Assembly (NCBI GenBank): GCA_021298895.1
Contig: JAJTHK010000044.1
Coordinates: forward strand, 1-43,886
Direction: 5' to 3'
DNA: 43,886 bases
DNA from: Luteolibacter sp.
GTDB taxonomy: Bacteria; Verrucomicrobiota; Verrucomicrobiia; Verrucomicrobiales; Akkermansiaceae
The notes beneath the pieces are model-generated. The model was given only the letters and a program-made list of their open reading frames with translations. It was not told the origin of the DNA and did no database searches. Shown here in pieces: positions 35,701 to 43,811 of the stretch (positions are counted from its first letter, which is position 1; each line of letters starts with the position of its first letter). Made by a program: the position numbers and the translations under genes.

Positions 35701-35799
35701 CAAATGGAATCCTACCGCACAGCCGTCAGTAAAATTTATCCAAAAGTAGAGATACGCTGCGCATTGGTTTCTACGGTCTTAAAGCAGGTGGTGAGGTAG
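32782..35799 (+). CDS. UvrD/RecB-type helicase-nuclease (AddA-like)
   Basis: A 1005-residue superfamily 1A helicase with a C-terminal nuclease, as in AddA or RecB, which process double-strand breaks for recombination. Helicase motifs: Walker A ASAGSGKTF (Lys18), motif Ia ALTFTRKAAGEF, motif II LLDEFQDTSKDEW (about 374), motif III GDKKQAIYAWRGGE, motif V QVMTIHKSKGLGFDVVILPG, motif VI YVALTRAKRGLY. The PD-(D/E)XK nuclease near residue 953 reads VEIIDFKTDR, with QMESYR downstream. It is shorter than Bacillus AddA (about 1230) and no AddB-like partner is adjacent. It might pair with a distant addB, or act alone. Confidence 0.9.
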   Translation: MDDFRKNLLVLASAGSGKTFCLSDRIIALAAMGVDPEKIVALTFTRKAAGEFADAILEKLAEAASDPKCGNKLSERISAKDVDFTELLEKMVKSLPKLTLGTMDAFFARVVKSFQYELGITGGKFELLEGEVAISVQDELMETLLDGGLDAAFEEEFVEIFRRATAGKENALVLDDLRKFISNWHSIYGSRDNLEWGPATLSPHDIGDWEKQKMGLIESIRRDWPNVVMTHNGQQGAFEKMMTSFEQHTIGSGSFDKATSLLSNTIDAICESEGEIHTTFQKAFTITGIAAQNLRKIITLAAHCEFAAALSRTRGIHQVIHSYDALMERELRSKGRLGFNDVKRLMGNWIQNEDARLRREAIDFRLDARYQHWLLDEFQDTSKDEWNGLEPWIDEALTDQAASVFVVGDKKQAIYAWRGGEVGLFDELTEKYRGAKDDPLALQIDTMAESWRSCPEVLGLVNQVCGDATSMAELFGDAADSWNSGWEKHISAKPLSAPEKSGHARVEIVEKDDLTLRVIAQLHDLGIGTKKLSCGILVSKNDEVREWADALREEGFQVVEEGVREPGRDHPVGVMIWHLLRWLADPSDTFAKQVVIMSPLGEIFTHQYGKDFRVTWDVLSTKCSEIGFSETIRELLEPISETWRAFGKRRFEDILQALKQLDDQGVVLLKDAADWIGRMKISQSPGVAAIQVMTIHKSKGLGFDVVILPGVSNDKIPSLTHFNSLKTETWTSSAPPSWVRKVIPELREAENAWVSQQAYEAFCKFYVALTRAKRGLYIYLDALSKNPEPNKPSLGNWLRNSLGMGHEANEVFEIGSDSWHAAIPPHTDLQPAAIPSISKAIPKRGRTTPSSGKKVVITGTGNASARRKGITIHRAFENIGWLDDSELLEFSPDISDAMADVLATPDIRTLLSHNGKTIQLFREQRIEALLNDKWMSGVIDRLHVHTDQTLVEIIDFKTDRVLNAAELKDRYATQMESYRTAVSKIYPKVEIRCALVSTVLKQVVR

Positions 35800-35967
35800 A
35801 TCGGGAACTAGCTAGATGATTCAGGCTTTTTTCTAACAGGAAAGAGGAGGTTGAGTAGATGGGGAGGAAATGAGCTGGCGATAGGGCGCCCACCAAACTT
35901 TTGATGCATTCTTCCTCCTCTTCTCCCACTTCTCCTCGCTGAAGAAAGCCGGAATCGCCAATGCAGC
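35800..35967. other. Convergent intergenic region with purine/pyrimidine inverted repeat
   Basis: Between the helicase and atpC stops. It contains GAGGAGG (about 35845) and the complementary CCTCCTC in a heptamer-like pyrimidine tract (TTCCTCCTCTTCTCC, about 35909-35923), able to fold into an imperfect stem and probably ending both transcripts. TCTAACA occurs at 35832-35838. No gene. Confidence 0.4.
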
Positions 35968-36381
35968 TCAGTGCTGATACTTGCGCTTGAAGCGGAGTGC
36001 GGCGGCTTGTTTGGCGATGATGCCTTGGAGGTAAGCGACTTCTTCTGCGTCCATACTGTGATCGACGGTTAGCAGTTTTTCCTCGGCGCGTTTGATCGCT
36101 TCCTCGGTTGCGTGTTCATCGATCTCAGATTCGCCAAGAGCCATATCTGTTAGAACGACGGCTTTGGTTTGGCTGATTTCCGCGAAGCCGGAGCCGATTG
36201 CTAAAGTGACGATCTGACCTTGATGAAGATAGCGGAGTTCTCCGGGCTGGAGTGCAGTCACCAAGCCGGCGTGACTTGGCAAAATTCCCATCTCACCATC
36301 TGCACCTGGCAGATAGACATTTTCGACGGTGTCCGAGAAAATCTTTTTCTCAGGTGTGACGATTTCGAGATGAAGGCTCAT
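35968..36381 (-). CDS. atpC: F1 ATP synthase epsilon subunit
   Basis: Last gene of the atp operon. The 137-residue protein has the N-terminal beta-barrel (SLHLEIVTPEKKIFSDTVENVYLPGADGEMGILPSHAGLVTALQPGELRY, read in segments) and the C-terminal two-helix part (residues about 88-137) that can inhibit ATP hydrolysis. It is part of the central stalk with gamma and the c ring. The start ATG at 36381 follows a hairpin-forming spacer after atpD. Confidence 0.95.
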   Translation of the reverse strand: MSLHLEIVTPEKKIFSDTVENVYLPGADGEMGILPSHAGLVTALQPGELRYLHQGQIVTLAIGSGFAEISQTKAVVLTDMALGESEIDEHATEEAIKRAEEKLLTVDHSMDAEEVAYLQGIIAKQAAALRFKRKYQH

Positions 36382-36396
36382 TAGATTTCAGAAGTT

Positions 36397-36456
36397 AGAG
36401 TCCAGAAGCCAGAGCTTGAAAACCGCGAGTCTGGACTCTGGTTTCTGGACTCTGGG
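36397..36456 (-). repeat. atpD-atpC spacer: heptamer repeats forming a hairpin
   Basis: On the coding strand the units CCAGAGT, CCAGAAA, CCAGAGT and CCAGACT are in tandem. Bases 36397-36414 pair with 36436-36453 at 17 of 18 positions with a 21-base loop. The hairpin lies between the atpD stop and the atpC start, where it could stabilise the upstream message or reduce epsilon translation; the role is inferred. Confidence 0.7.
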
Positions 36457-36465
36457 TTCATTAAG

Positions 36466-38041
<1,576 letters not shown>

Positions 38042-38049
38042 ACTTGATG

Positions 38050-38910
38050 TTATTCCATCGCTTTCATGGCGGTGGTGATTTCTAGAAGTTCGGAGGTGAT
38101 GGCGGCTTGGCGGACTTTGTTGTATTCCAGCGTGAGCTCTTTGATGAATTTCTTGGCGTTATCGGTAGCGGCTTTCATCGCGACCATACGAGCGGAGTGC
38201 TCGGTGGCGCGGGATTCTAGGAGCGCTTGATAGACTTGGAAGTTCACGTAAAGCGGAAGAATGGATGCGAGGACTTCGTCGACGGAAGGCTCGAAGAGAG
38301 AATCTTTGCTATCGCCATCGATCAAGCCGCTGTCATCAGATTGAGTCGGTGGCAGAACGGGAAGAAGTTGTTTGACCTCAGGAACTTGCGTGAGCGTGTT
38401 CACGAAGCGAGTGAAGACGATGGAAACTTTATCGTATTTCCCTTCGGTGAATTGCTTGGTGAGGAAAGCCGCGATAGCGCGTGCATCTGGGAAGGGGACA
38501 GGATCCTTCACTGTGAAGTCGGCGAGGATTTTTTTGCCCAGTTTTTCTAACATCACGCGGAGTTTACGACCAACCGTGACGTAGTCGGCAGTGGCGGAAG
38601 TTTCTGCGCGGAGTTTTTTCGCGAGGTTGGTATTGAGCGGTCCGCAGAGACCTTTGTCGGTGGAGATCACCAGCACCAACTCGCGGTTGCCTTCGCGAGC
38701 TTCCAGGAGTGGGTGGGAAGCTTCGTCGTTAAAGTTCGCGGAGATGTCACTCAAGACAGCGTTGAGCTGGGATGAGTAATCACGACCAGCCATGGCTTGG
38801 TCTTGGGCTTTTTTCATCTTCGCGGCCGCAACGAGTTGCATCGCCCGGGTGATTTGGGCGGTGTTCTTGACCGATTTGATTCGGCGGCGGATGTCTCGGA
38901 GGTTGGCCAT
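38050..38910 (-). CDS. atpG: F1 ATP synthase gamma subunit
   Basis: The 286-residue rotor shaft. N-terminal MANLRDIRRRIKSVKNTAQITRAMQLVAAAKMKKAQ and C-terminal EHSARMVAMKAATDNAKKFIKELTLEYNKVRQAAITSELLEITTAMKAME (read in segments) are the two coiled-coil helices of the shaft, and the middle Rossmann-like domain includes VISTDKGLCGPLNTNL. Length matches E. coli (287). Immediately downstream of atpA. Confidence 0.97.
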   Translation of the reverse strand: MANLRDIRRRIKSVKNTAQITRAMQLVAAAKMKKAQDQAMAGRDYSSQLNAVLSDISANFNDEASHPLLEAREGNRELVLVISTDKGLCGPLNTNLAKKLRAETSATADYVTVGRKLRVMLEKLGKKILADFTVKDPVPFPDARAIAAFLTKQFTEGKYDKVSIVFTRFVNTLTQVPEVKQLLPVLPPTQSDDSGLIDGDSKDSLFEPSVDEVLASILPLYVNFQVYQALLESRATEHSARMVAMKAATDNAKKFIKELTLEYNKVRQAAITSELLEITTAMKAME

Positions 38911-38919
38911 GTTTTAGCG

Positions 38920-38940
38920 GAGAGGTTGGAGCTAGGAGCT
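38920..38940 (-). repeat. atpA-atpG spacer: three heptamers
   Basis: Coding-strand units AGCTCCT, AGCTCCA and ACCTCTC in tandem within the 43-bp gap between atpA and atpG. Confidence 0.6.
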
Positions 38941-38953
38941 TAGAGAAAAGAGT

Positions 38954-40495
38954 TTATTTCCAAGATTGCTTGAAGTCGCCGATGGCTTGTTTGACGGCTT
39001 CGACCATCGCGGCGTCTTTCTTGAGATCTGGTTTTTCGTTACGGATCTTGTCGAGGATATCGCCTTTGCGGGTGTTGAAGAACTCGCCCATTGCGTCTTG
39101 GCAACGGCCGATGTCTTTGACTGCGACGTCGTCGAAGAAGCCGTTCTGCATCGCGAAGAGGTAGATGGATTCCATTTCCATCGCGAGTGGGGAGTATTGG
39201 TTTTGCTTGAAGAGCTCAACGATACGAGCACCACGCTCGAGTTTCTTCTTGGTCTGCGCATCAAGGTCGGAGCCGAACTGAGCGAAGGCTTGAAGCTCGC
39301 GGTATTGAGCGAGGTCGAGTTTCGTGGTTCCTGCAACGGATTTGATGGTCTTGGTTTGCGCAGCGGAACCCACGCGGGAAACCGAGAGACCGACCGAGAT
39401 CGCGGGACGGATACCTTGGTAGAAAAGGTCGGTTTCAAGATAGATCTGGCCGTCGGTGATGGAGATCACGTTGGTTGGGATGTATGCGGAAACGTCGCCT
39501 GCTTGGGTTTCGATGATAGGTAGCGCGGTGAGTGAACCGCCGCCAGCTGCATCGGTGAGACGAGCGGAACGCTCGAGGAGGCGGGAGTGGAGGTAGAAAA
39601 CGTCACCTGGGTAAGCCTCACGACCGGAGGGGCGGCGCAGGATGAGGGACACTTGGCGATAAGCCACAGCGTGTTTGGAAAGGTCATCGAACACGATCAA
39701 GCAGTCTTGACCTTTATCCATGAGGTATTCGGCGATTGCGCAACCCGCGTATGGTGCGAGGAACTGCATGGCAGCTGCATCGGAAGCGGAGGCGGAAACG
39801 ATGGTGGTGTATTCCATCGCACCAGCGTCTTCGAGAGTCTTCTGAATACGAGCAACGTTGGAGAGTTTTTGACCGATGGCGACATAGATACAAAACATCG
39901 GCTTGTAGTTCTGCAGCTTGCCTTGCTCAGCAGCTTTGTTTTGCTGGGCTTGGGAAATGATGGTGTCCACAGCGATGGTGGTTTTACCAGTTGCACGGTC
40001 ACCAATGATCAACTCGCGCTGACCACGGCCGATTGGCACCATCGCATCGATGGCCATGATGCCGGTCTGCACTGGCACGGAAACGGATTTCCGTTTGATG
40101 ATACCAGGAGCGATTTTCTCCATCGGGTATTGAGCGGATGCGGCGATCTCGCCTTTGCCGTCAAGCGGTGCGCCGAGGGCGTTAACCACGCGGCCGAGCA
40201 TGGCTTCACCAACTGGAATGGAAAGAAGTTTACCGGAAGTGCGGCAGGTTGCGCCTTCGGTCACGGCGGTATAATCGCCGAGAAGAACGACACCCACTTC
40301 ACTTTCCTCAAGGTTCAGCGCCATGCCCGTCACGCCGCCATCGAACTCAATCATTTCATTGAGCATGACGTCGGAGAGGCCTTCGACGATGGCGACGCCG
40401 TCACCGACTTTACGGACGACGCCGGTATTGGTTTTTTCAACGCTCGAGCTAATGCCGGCGATTTGTTTTTCGATGTCCTGGAGGATGCTGCTCAT
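38954..40495 (-). CDS. atpA: F1 ATP synthase alpha subunit
   Basis: Non-catalytic nucleotide-binding subunit, 513 residues as in E. coli. The P-loop reads [14 protein letters not shown], where most alpha subunits have GDRQTGKT. Further landmarks are [59 protein letters not shown], and the arginine-finger segment [15 protein letters not shown]-terminal helices are complete. Followed by a 43-bp spacer and atpG. Confidence 0.98.
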   Translation of the reverse strand: MSSILQDIEKQIAGISSSVEKTNTGVVRKVGDGVAIVEGLSDVMLNEMIEFDGGVTGMALNLEESEVGVVLLGDYTAVTEGATCRTSGKLLSIPVGEAMLGRVVNALGAPLDGKGEIAASAQYPMEKIAPGIIKRKSVSVPVQTGIMAIDAMVPIGRGQRELIIGDRATGKTTIAVDTIISQAQQNKAAEQGKLQNYKPMFCIYVAIGQKLSNVARIQKTLEDAGAMEYTTIVSASASDAAAMQFLAPYAGCAIAEYLMDKGQDCLIVFDDLSKHAVAYRQVSLILRRPSGREAYPGDVFYLHSRLLERSARLTDAAGGGSLTALPIIETQAGDVSAYIPTNVISITDGQIYLETDLFYQGIRPAISVGLSVSRVGSAAQTKTIKSVAGTTKLDLAQYRELQAFAQFGSDLDAQTKKKLERGARIVELFKQNQYSPLAMEMESIYLFAMQNGFFDDVAVKDIGRCQDAMGEFFNTRKGDILDKIRNEKPDLKKDAAMVEAVKQAIGDFKQSWK

Positions 40496-40502
40496 AAGAT
40501 AA

Positions 40503-40530
40503 GGGTGAGGAGTGAGTAGTGAATGGTGAA
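40503..40530 (-). repeat. atpH-atpA spacer: four heptamers
   Basis: Coding-strand units TTCACCA, TTCACTA, CTCACTC and CTCACCC follow one another exactly in the 45-bp gap between atpH and atpA. The atpH stop TAA just upstream is embedded in TCTAACA (40539-40545). Confidence 0.75.
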
Positions 40531-40540
40531 AAGGGAAATG

Positions 40541-40933
40541 TTAGAACGCTTTGGAGAGACGATCGATTCGACCTTGAACGGAACCGTCTAGGACGTCGTC
40601 GCCGACTTTGATGCGAAGCCCGCCGAGGAGCTCTGGTTTGATTTTGTATTCGATGGTAAGTTTTGCGCCATAGTCTTTGGTGAGACCTGCGACGACTTTC
40701 TGACGCTCGGCATCGTTCAACGCGGTGGCGCTTTCAACCACCACGGCACGACGAGCTTGCTCGAGACGCGTGAGGCGTTGGATCGAAGCAAGGATCGCTT
40801 GGAAATCGCGTGGTTTTGCAGCGATAAGTTTGGAAACCAGATCCCGCAGCTTGTTGTCATCAAGCTGGCCGTTCACTTGGCACAAGCCGTAGAGACGGCG
40901 AGCGGTGGCAGCAGCGATTTTGGAGATTTTCAT
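40541..40933 (-). CDS. atpH: F1 ATP synthase delta subunit (short)
   Basis: Peripheral-stalk subunit connecting b to the top of alpha. Only 130 residues, against about 175-180 in most bacteria. The C-terminal half is normal and recognisable (DYGAKLTIEYKIKPELLGGLRIKVGDDVLDGSVQGRIDRLSKAF, in segments), so identity is secure with position in the operon. The N-terminal six-helix bundle that binds alpha is cut to about 75 residues (SKIAAATARRLYGLCQ to RLEQARRAVVVES). No earlier in-frame start seems usable because atpF ends just 27 bp upstream. Confidence 0.88.
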   Translation of the reverse strand: MKISKIAAATARRLYGLCQVNGQLDDNKLRDLVSKLIAAKPRDFQAILASIQRLTRLEQARRAVVVESATALNDAERQKVVAGLTKDYGAKLTIEYKIKPELLGGLRIKVGDDVLDGSVQGRIDRLSKAF

Positions 40934-40960
40934 CGTGGTCTGGTTGAGAGAAAGGAGAAA

Positions 40961-41521
40961 TTAGTTGCCAACTTTGGCGAGGGCTTCTTCGTTGATGCGA
41001 TGTTGGTCTGCATCGGTGAGGACTTTGCCAGTGACTTGGGAAGTGGTGCTTGCGACGAGGCGACCGAATTCGCGTTTCAACTCGGCAGAGATGCGCTCGC
41101 GGTCGGCGTTGGCAGCGGCCTCGGCTTTCGCAAGGATTTGCTGGGCTTGAGCGATGGCGTCCTGCGCTTTCTGTTCGGTGAAAGCAGCGGCGCCTTGTTT
41201 GGCTTCGGTGATCAAACGCAGAGCATCTTCATTGGCCTTGGCGATCGCAGCAGCGGTCGTGGCTTCGGATTCAGCGAGTTGTTTCTCGATGCGCTTGAGT
41301 TTTTCTTCGCCAGCAGCAATGCGCTCACGGCGTTGCTCAAGCATGGCGGTAATGGGCTTGAAGGCAAAAATCTTGAGAGCGACAGCAAAAATGATGAACC
41401 CGATGGCTTGTGAAATCAGCAATTGACCATGCATGCCGAAATCTTTGCGCAAGTTATCAGCCACTGCCTGAAGATCGGTGGCGATGCTAGCGGTTTGTGA
41501 AAAAAGGCTGATGAGTTCCAT
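40961..41521 (-). CDS. atpF: Fo ATP synthase b subunit
   Basis: Peripheral-stalk subunit of 186 residues. One membrane helix (about 35-55, QLLISQAIGFIIFAVALKIFAFKPI in segments) is followed by a long Ala/Glu/Gln/Lys-rich coiled coil to the end. The 30-odd residues before the helix are longer than the few in E. coli b and carry a predicted amphipathic start (MELISLFSQTASIATDLQAV). Only one b gene is present, so a homodimer is expected. Separated from atpE by a hairpin-bearing gap. Confidence 0.94.
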   Translation of the reverse strand: MELISLFSQTASIATDLQAVADNLRKDFGMHGQLLISQAIGFIIFAVALKIFAFKPITAMLEQRRERIAAGEEKLKRIEKQLAESEATTAAAIAKANEDALRLITEAKQGAAAFTEQKAQDAIAQAQQILAKAEAAANADRERISAELKREFGRLVASTTSQVTGKVLTDADQHRINEEALAKVGN

Positions 41522-41574
41522 AGGTTGAAGCGTGGCTGAAATTGAAAACTAAGAGAGCGAGCGAGAAAGAGGAG

Positions 41575-41606
41575 TTGGGGAGATGGAGGTGAGTCCACCT
41601 CCCCAA
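41575..41606 (-). promoter_or_regulatory. Hairpin between atpE and atpF
   Basis: On the coding strand, TTGGGG-AGGTG pairs with CACCT-(6)-CCCCAA around a GACT loop, directly (7 bases) after the atpE stop. No T-tract follows, so it is more likely a message-stabilising or partial-termination element than a full terminator. It would favour high expression of the c subunit, needed in about ten copies per enzyme; this role is inferred. Confidence 0.55.
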
Positions 41607-41613
41607 AATCGGA

Positions 41614-41802
41614 TTATTTGCCGAGAAGGATCGTGATGATCAACGCACCTTCCGCGAGAGCGGAGATGAGGAGAGATTGAACGAGAACCTTACCGGATGC
41701 GCCTGGGTTACGACCTACGGCTTCACAAGCCTTAAGACCGATAAGACCAAGAGCGATGGTGGCACCGAGAGCGGCACCTGCGATAGCGATGTTACCTGAC
41801 AT
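41614..41802 (-). CDS. atpE: Fo ATP synthase c subunit (unusually short)
   Basis: The ring-forming proteolipid, 62 residues; typical c subunits have 70-90. Two membrane helices flank the polar loop Arg31-Asn32-Pro33 (usually RQP), and the ion-binding Glu51 lies 18 residues after the Pro, as expected. An in-frame TAA 24 nt upstream with no start codon between excludes a longer N-terminus. The glycine motif GxGxGxG of helix 1 reads GATIALG (residues 13-19), keeping the outer glycines but with Thr and Ala at the inner positions. The residue after Glu51 is Gly, and there is no obvious Na+ ligand set, so H+ coupling is more likely. The leader before the ATG is A/T-rich, like translation-enhancing leaders of atpE elsewhere. 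Confidence 0.93.
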   Translation of the reverse strand: MSGNIAIAGAALGATIALGLIGLKACEAVGRNPGASGKVLVQSLLISALAEGALIITILLGK

Positions 41803-41831
41803 ATTGTTATTTCGATTATTTGTTTAGTGTG

Positions 41832-41874
41832 TTTGGAAACCTCCACAGATCTTTGCCATGGTCCGATTTCCAAA
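41832..41874 (-). promoter_or_regulatory. Hairpin between atpB and atpE
   Basis: TTTGGAAA at 41832-41839 pairs perfectly with TTTCCAAA at 41867-41874, loop 27. It lies just after the atpB stop and 30 bases before atpE, so atpE has a hairpin on either side. Confidence 0.45.
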
Positions 41875-41878
41875 GGGG

Positions 41879-42760
41879 TTAGTGGCCGTGTTCTCCTTCT
41901 TCGTGATGGCACATGAGTCCAGTGAATACGGCAGTTAAAAGGGTGAATACCAAGGCCTGAATGGCTCCAACCATCAGCTCGAGGAAGTAGAAAGGCAATG
42001 CGGCTAACCAGCCGAAATAGGTTCCTCCCATTTGAAGCATGAGCTCTAGGAGGTTTTCGCCCGCGTATATATTTCCATACAAACGGAACGTAAGGGAAAG
42101 CGGACGGATCATGATCGAAATGACCTCAAGGAACCCGACGAGGAAGAAAATGACAATAAGGAGCATTTTCATGAATCCTGCACCTTCACCTTGATAAACG
42201 AAGATGTGAGAGAGGAAACCACCTACGCCGTTGTGCTTGATCGACCAAAACAGCCAAAGCAGGAAGAAAACGCAGGCAAGACCGAGAGTCATGTTGATAT
42301 CGGCGTTGGCGCCGCGGAGCCATGGCACGAAACCAACTTCATGCCCACTTGCATCAATAAGCTTGTGACCCACTGTCCCTACGCCCGGGAAAAGCCCCAT
42401 CCAGTTGGCGCAGATGATGAAAATGAACACAGAACCGAAAAACCAAAAGGTCTCGCGCGCAAGTTTTTCACCCATGATGCCACCCAAAAATCCTTGAAGC
42501 CCTTCGACTACCGTTTCAGCTAGGTTTTGAAGGCCGCTGGGGATAAGTGAAATCTTACGTGTCGCGAGCTGAGCAACCAGAATGATGAGCGCACCAACCG
42601 TCCACATCGCGATCATGGAGTTCGTCACTTTGAAAAAACCAATTTCAAAAACAACCGGTGCTTGAAATGGCAATGTATGAGGCTCGCCTCCCTCCGCGCC
42701 GAAAGCTGGTGCGAATGCCAGAAGCCAGAGGCCTAAAGTTGTGACTAAAAAACGCGTCAT
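41879..42760 (-). CDS. atpB: Fo ATP synthase a subunit
   Basis: Stator subunit carrying the proton half-channels. From ATG 42760 it has 293 residues; an upstream in-frame GTG at 42829 would give 316. I prefer the ATG because it begins a signal-peptide-like segment (MTRFLVTTLGLWLLAFAPAFGAEG), an N-terminal feature also known from other phyla. Membrane helices start near residue 50. The essential arginine lies in LSLTFRLYGNIYAGENLLE (matching E. coli Arg210), and the last helix carries Gln in GAIQALVFTLLTAVF. It ends with a His/Glu-rich tail. First gene of the operon; no atpI or atpZ is visible before it. Confidence 0.95.
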   Translation of the reverse strand: MTRFLVTTLGLWLLAFAPAFGAEGGEPHTLPFQAPVVFEIGFFKVTNSMIAMWTVGALIILVAQLATRKISLIPSGLQNLAETVVEGLQGFLGGIMGEKLARETFWFFGSVFIFIICANWMGLFPGVGTVGHKLIDASGHEVGFVPWLRGANADINMTLGLACVFFLLWLFWSIKHNGVGGFLSHIFVYQGEGAGFMKMLLIVIFFLVGFLEVISIMIRPLSLTFRLYGNIYAGENLLELMLQMGGTYFGWLAALPFYFLELMVGAIQALVFTLLTAVFTGLMCHHEEGEHGH

Positions 42761-42840
42761 GGGAGAATACAGGAAAAGTGAGATGCTGGGAAAGTGAGGC
42801 GGCGGTTGATACCTAGCACTCCAATCCACCGCAAGATCTA

Positions 42841-42860
42841 TTTGTGAAAATTTTCACAAA
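42841..42860 (-). promoter_or_regulatory. Rex-like operator upstream of the atp operon
   Basis: A perfect 20-bp palindrome whose inner 18 bases TTGTGAAAATTTTCACAA match the redox repressor Rex operator pattern TTGTGAAnnnnTTCACAA at every fixed position. It ends 80 bp before the atpB ATG. Rex releases DNA when NADH is high; atp operon control by Rex is known in Streptomyces. The binding here is inferred; no rex gene lies in the window. Confidence 0.65.
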
Positions 42861-43433
42861 GTCGGTTTTTTACGGAAACTCCACGTAGAATCAGGGCTTT
42901 TTTAGCATCTCAGGCTCGACGCCCCGCCCTCAGAGCGCTCCTGCTATTTCACAAAACCGAAATTTCCACGCATCAGGCTACAAGCGCGTTATTTACATAG
43001 AGAGAAGAGATAAATATGGAAGCCGCACTTATCACTGCGGCTTCCATGCGGTTATTCGATATGGGTTATTAGGAATACATCAGCCACTCACATCCATTTC
43101 CATCTGATGCATGAGGTGAGTATGTGGCGATGGGGTTGCAGCAAGATGATGTTTATGGGCGGTGTGTGAGCGGATCATATCGTGCGTGAAGAGCCCGCTT
43201 TTCTCATCTTCTCCATTCCCTCCTTTATCCTGTTAGAAAAATGCTAGGTACAACCAGCGAGTCGCAATTCGATCTCTGTTAGACCAGGCATTCCCCCCCC
43301 AACCCCCCTGCCTCCAAAGGCGCGCCAGTCAGAAATCGTCCAGAAGTCAAGCAGCTCGTTTAAAAAAATCCTTACAAATATTGAAGATTTTGTCTTGCCA
43401 AGACGCGACGCGATTAGCACAAACACCTTTGCC
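42861..43433. other. 573-bp gap with an orphan hairpin and C-tracts
   Basis: No gene is supported. At 43016-43027 ATGGAAGCCGCA pairs perfectly with TGCGGCTTCCAT (43036-43047) around an 8-base loop; neither flank has a T-tract. It could be the end structure of a small RNA or a repeat. TGTTAGA occurs at 43231 and 43277. Runs of 8 and 6 C (43293-43300 and 43303-43308) lie within AGGCA/TGCCT flanks. GTCTTG-C-CAAGAC at 43392-43404, 30 bp before the HU ATG, is a possible HU operator. Confidence 0.45.
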
Positions 43434-43709
43434 ATGAACAAAGCAGAACTCATTGAATCCATCCAAAAAGCCCTCGGAGCAGACGCAACCAAGCGTGCCG
43501 CTGAACAAGCCCTCGACGCAGTCCTCGACTCGATCGCCAAAGGCGTGAAAAAAGACAAGAAAGTCCAAATCATCGGATTTGGTACTTTTGAAGTCAAGAA
43601 GCGTGCAGCACGTATCGGACGCAATCCGAAGACTGGAGAATCCCTTAAAATCGCCGCTTCCAAGTCGGTTGGTTTCAAAGCATCCTCCGCACTTAAAGCA
43701 AGTCTCTAA
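43434..43709 (+). CDS. HU/IHF family DNA-binding protein
   Basis: A 91-residue nucleoid protein that bends DNA as a dimer. It starts at the ATG at 43434 (MNKAELIESIQK); the frame to 43395 is rejected. The family signature is GFGTFEVKKRAARIGRNPKTGE (in segments, residues 46-67), where the conserved Pro of the DNA-intercalating arm is in RNPKTG, and the N-terminal helices ALGADATKRAAEQALDAVL fit. It is closer to HU than IHF in the arm. Followed by a strong terminator. Confidence 0.95.
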   Translation: MNKAELIESIQKALGADATKRAAEQALDAVLDSIAKGVKKDKKVQIIGFGTFEVKKRAARIGRNPKTGESLKIAASKSVGFKASSALKASL

Positions 43710-43753
43710 TGTCTTAGCGGCTTGCCGCTAAACAAAAGATCTTCAAAACCTAA

Positions 43754-43790
43754 AAAACCTCGGCCTGAAATGGGCCGAGGTTTTCTTTTT
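43754..43790. terminator. Rho-independent terminator after the HU gene
   Basis: AAAACCTCGGCC (43754-43765) pairs with GGCCGAGGTTTT (43773-43784), 7-base loop, followed by TTTTCTTTTT. The A-rich left flank makes it usable from the other strand too, for the convergent gene at 43812. Confidence 0.92.
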
Positions 43791-43811
43791 GGAGATTAAT
43801 GAATCAAGGTT

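Noticed and set aside
39587-40519. 310-residue plus-strand open frame
   Set aside because: Antisense shadow of atpA, no recognisable fold; atpA has full conserved motifs.
43016-43047. Rho-independent terminator
   Set aside because: The stem is perfect but neither strand has a following T-tract, so I list it only as a hairpin.
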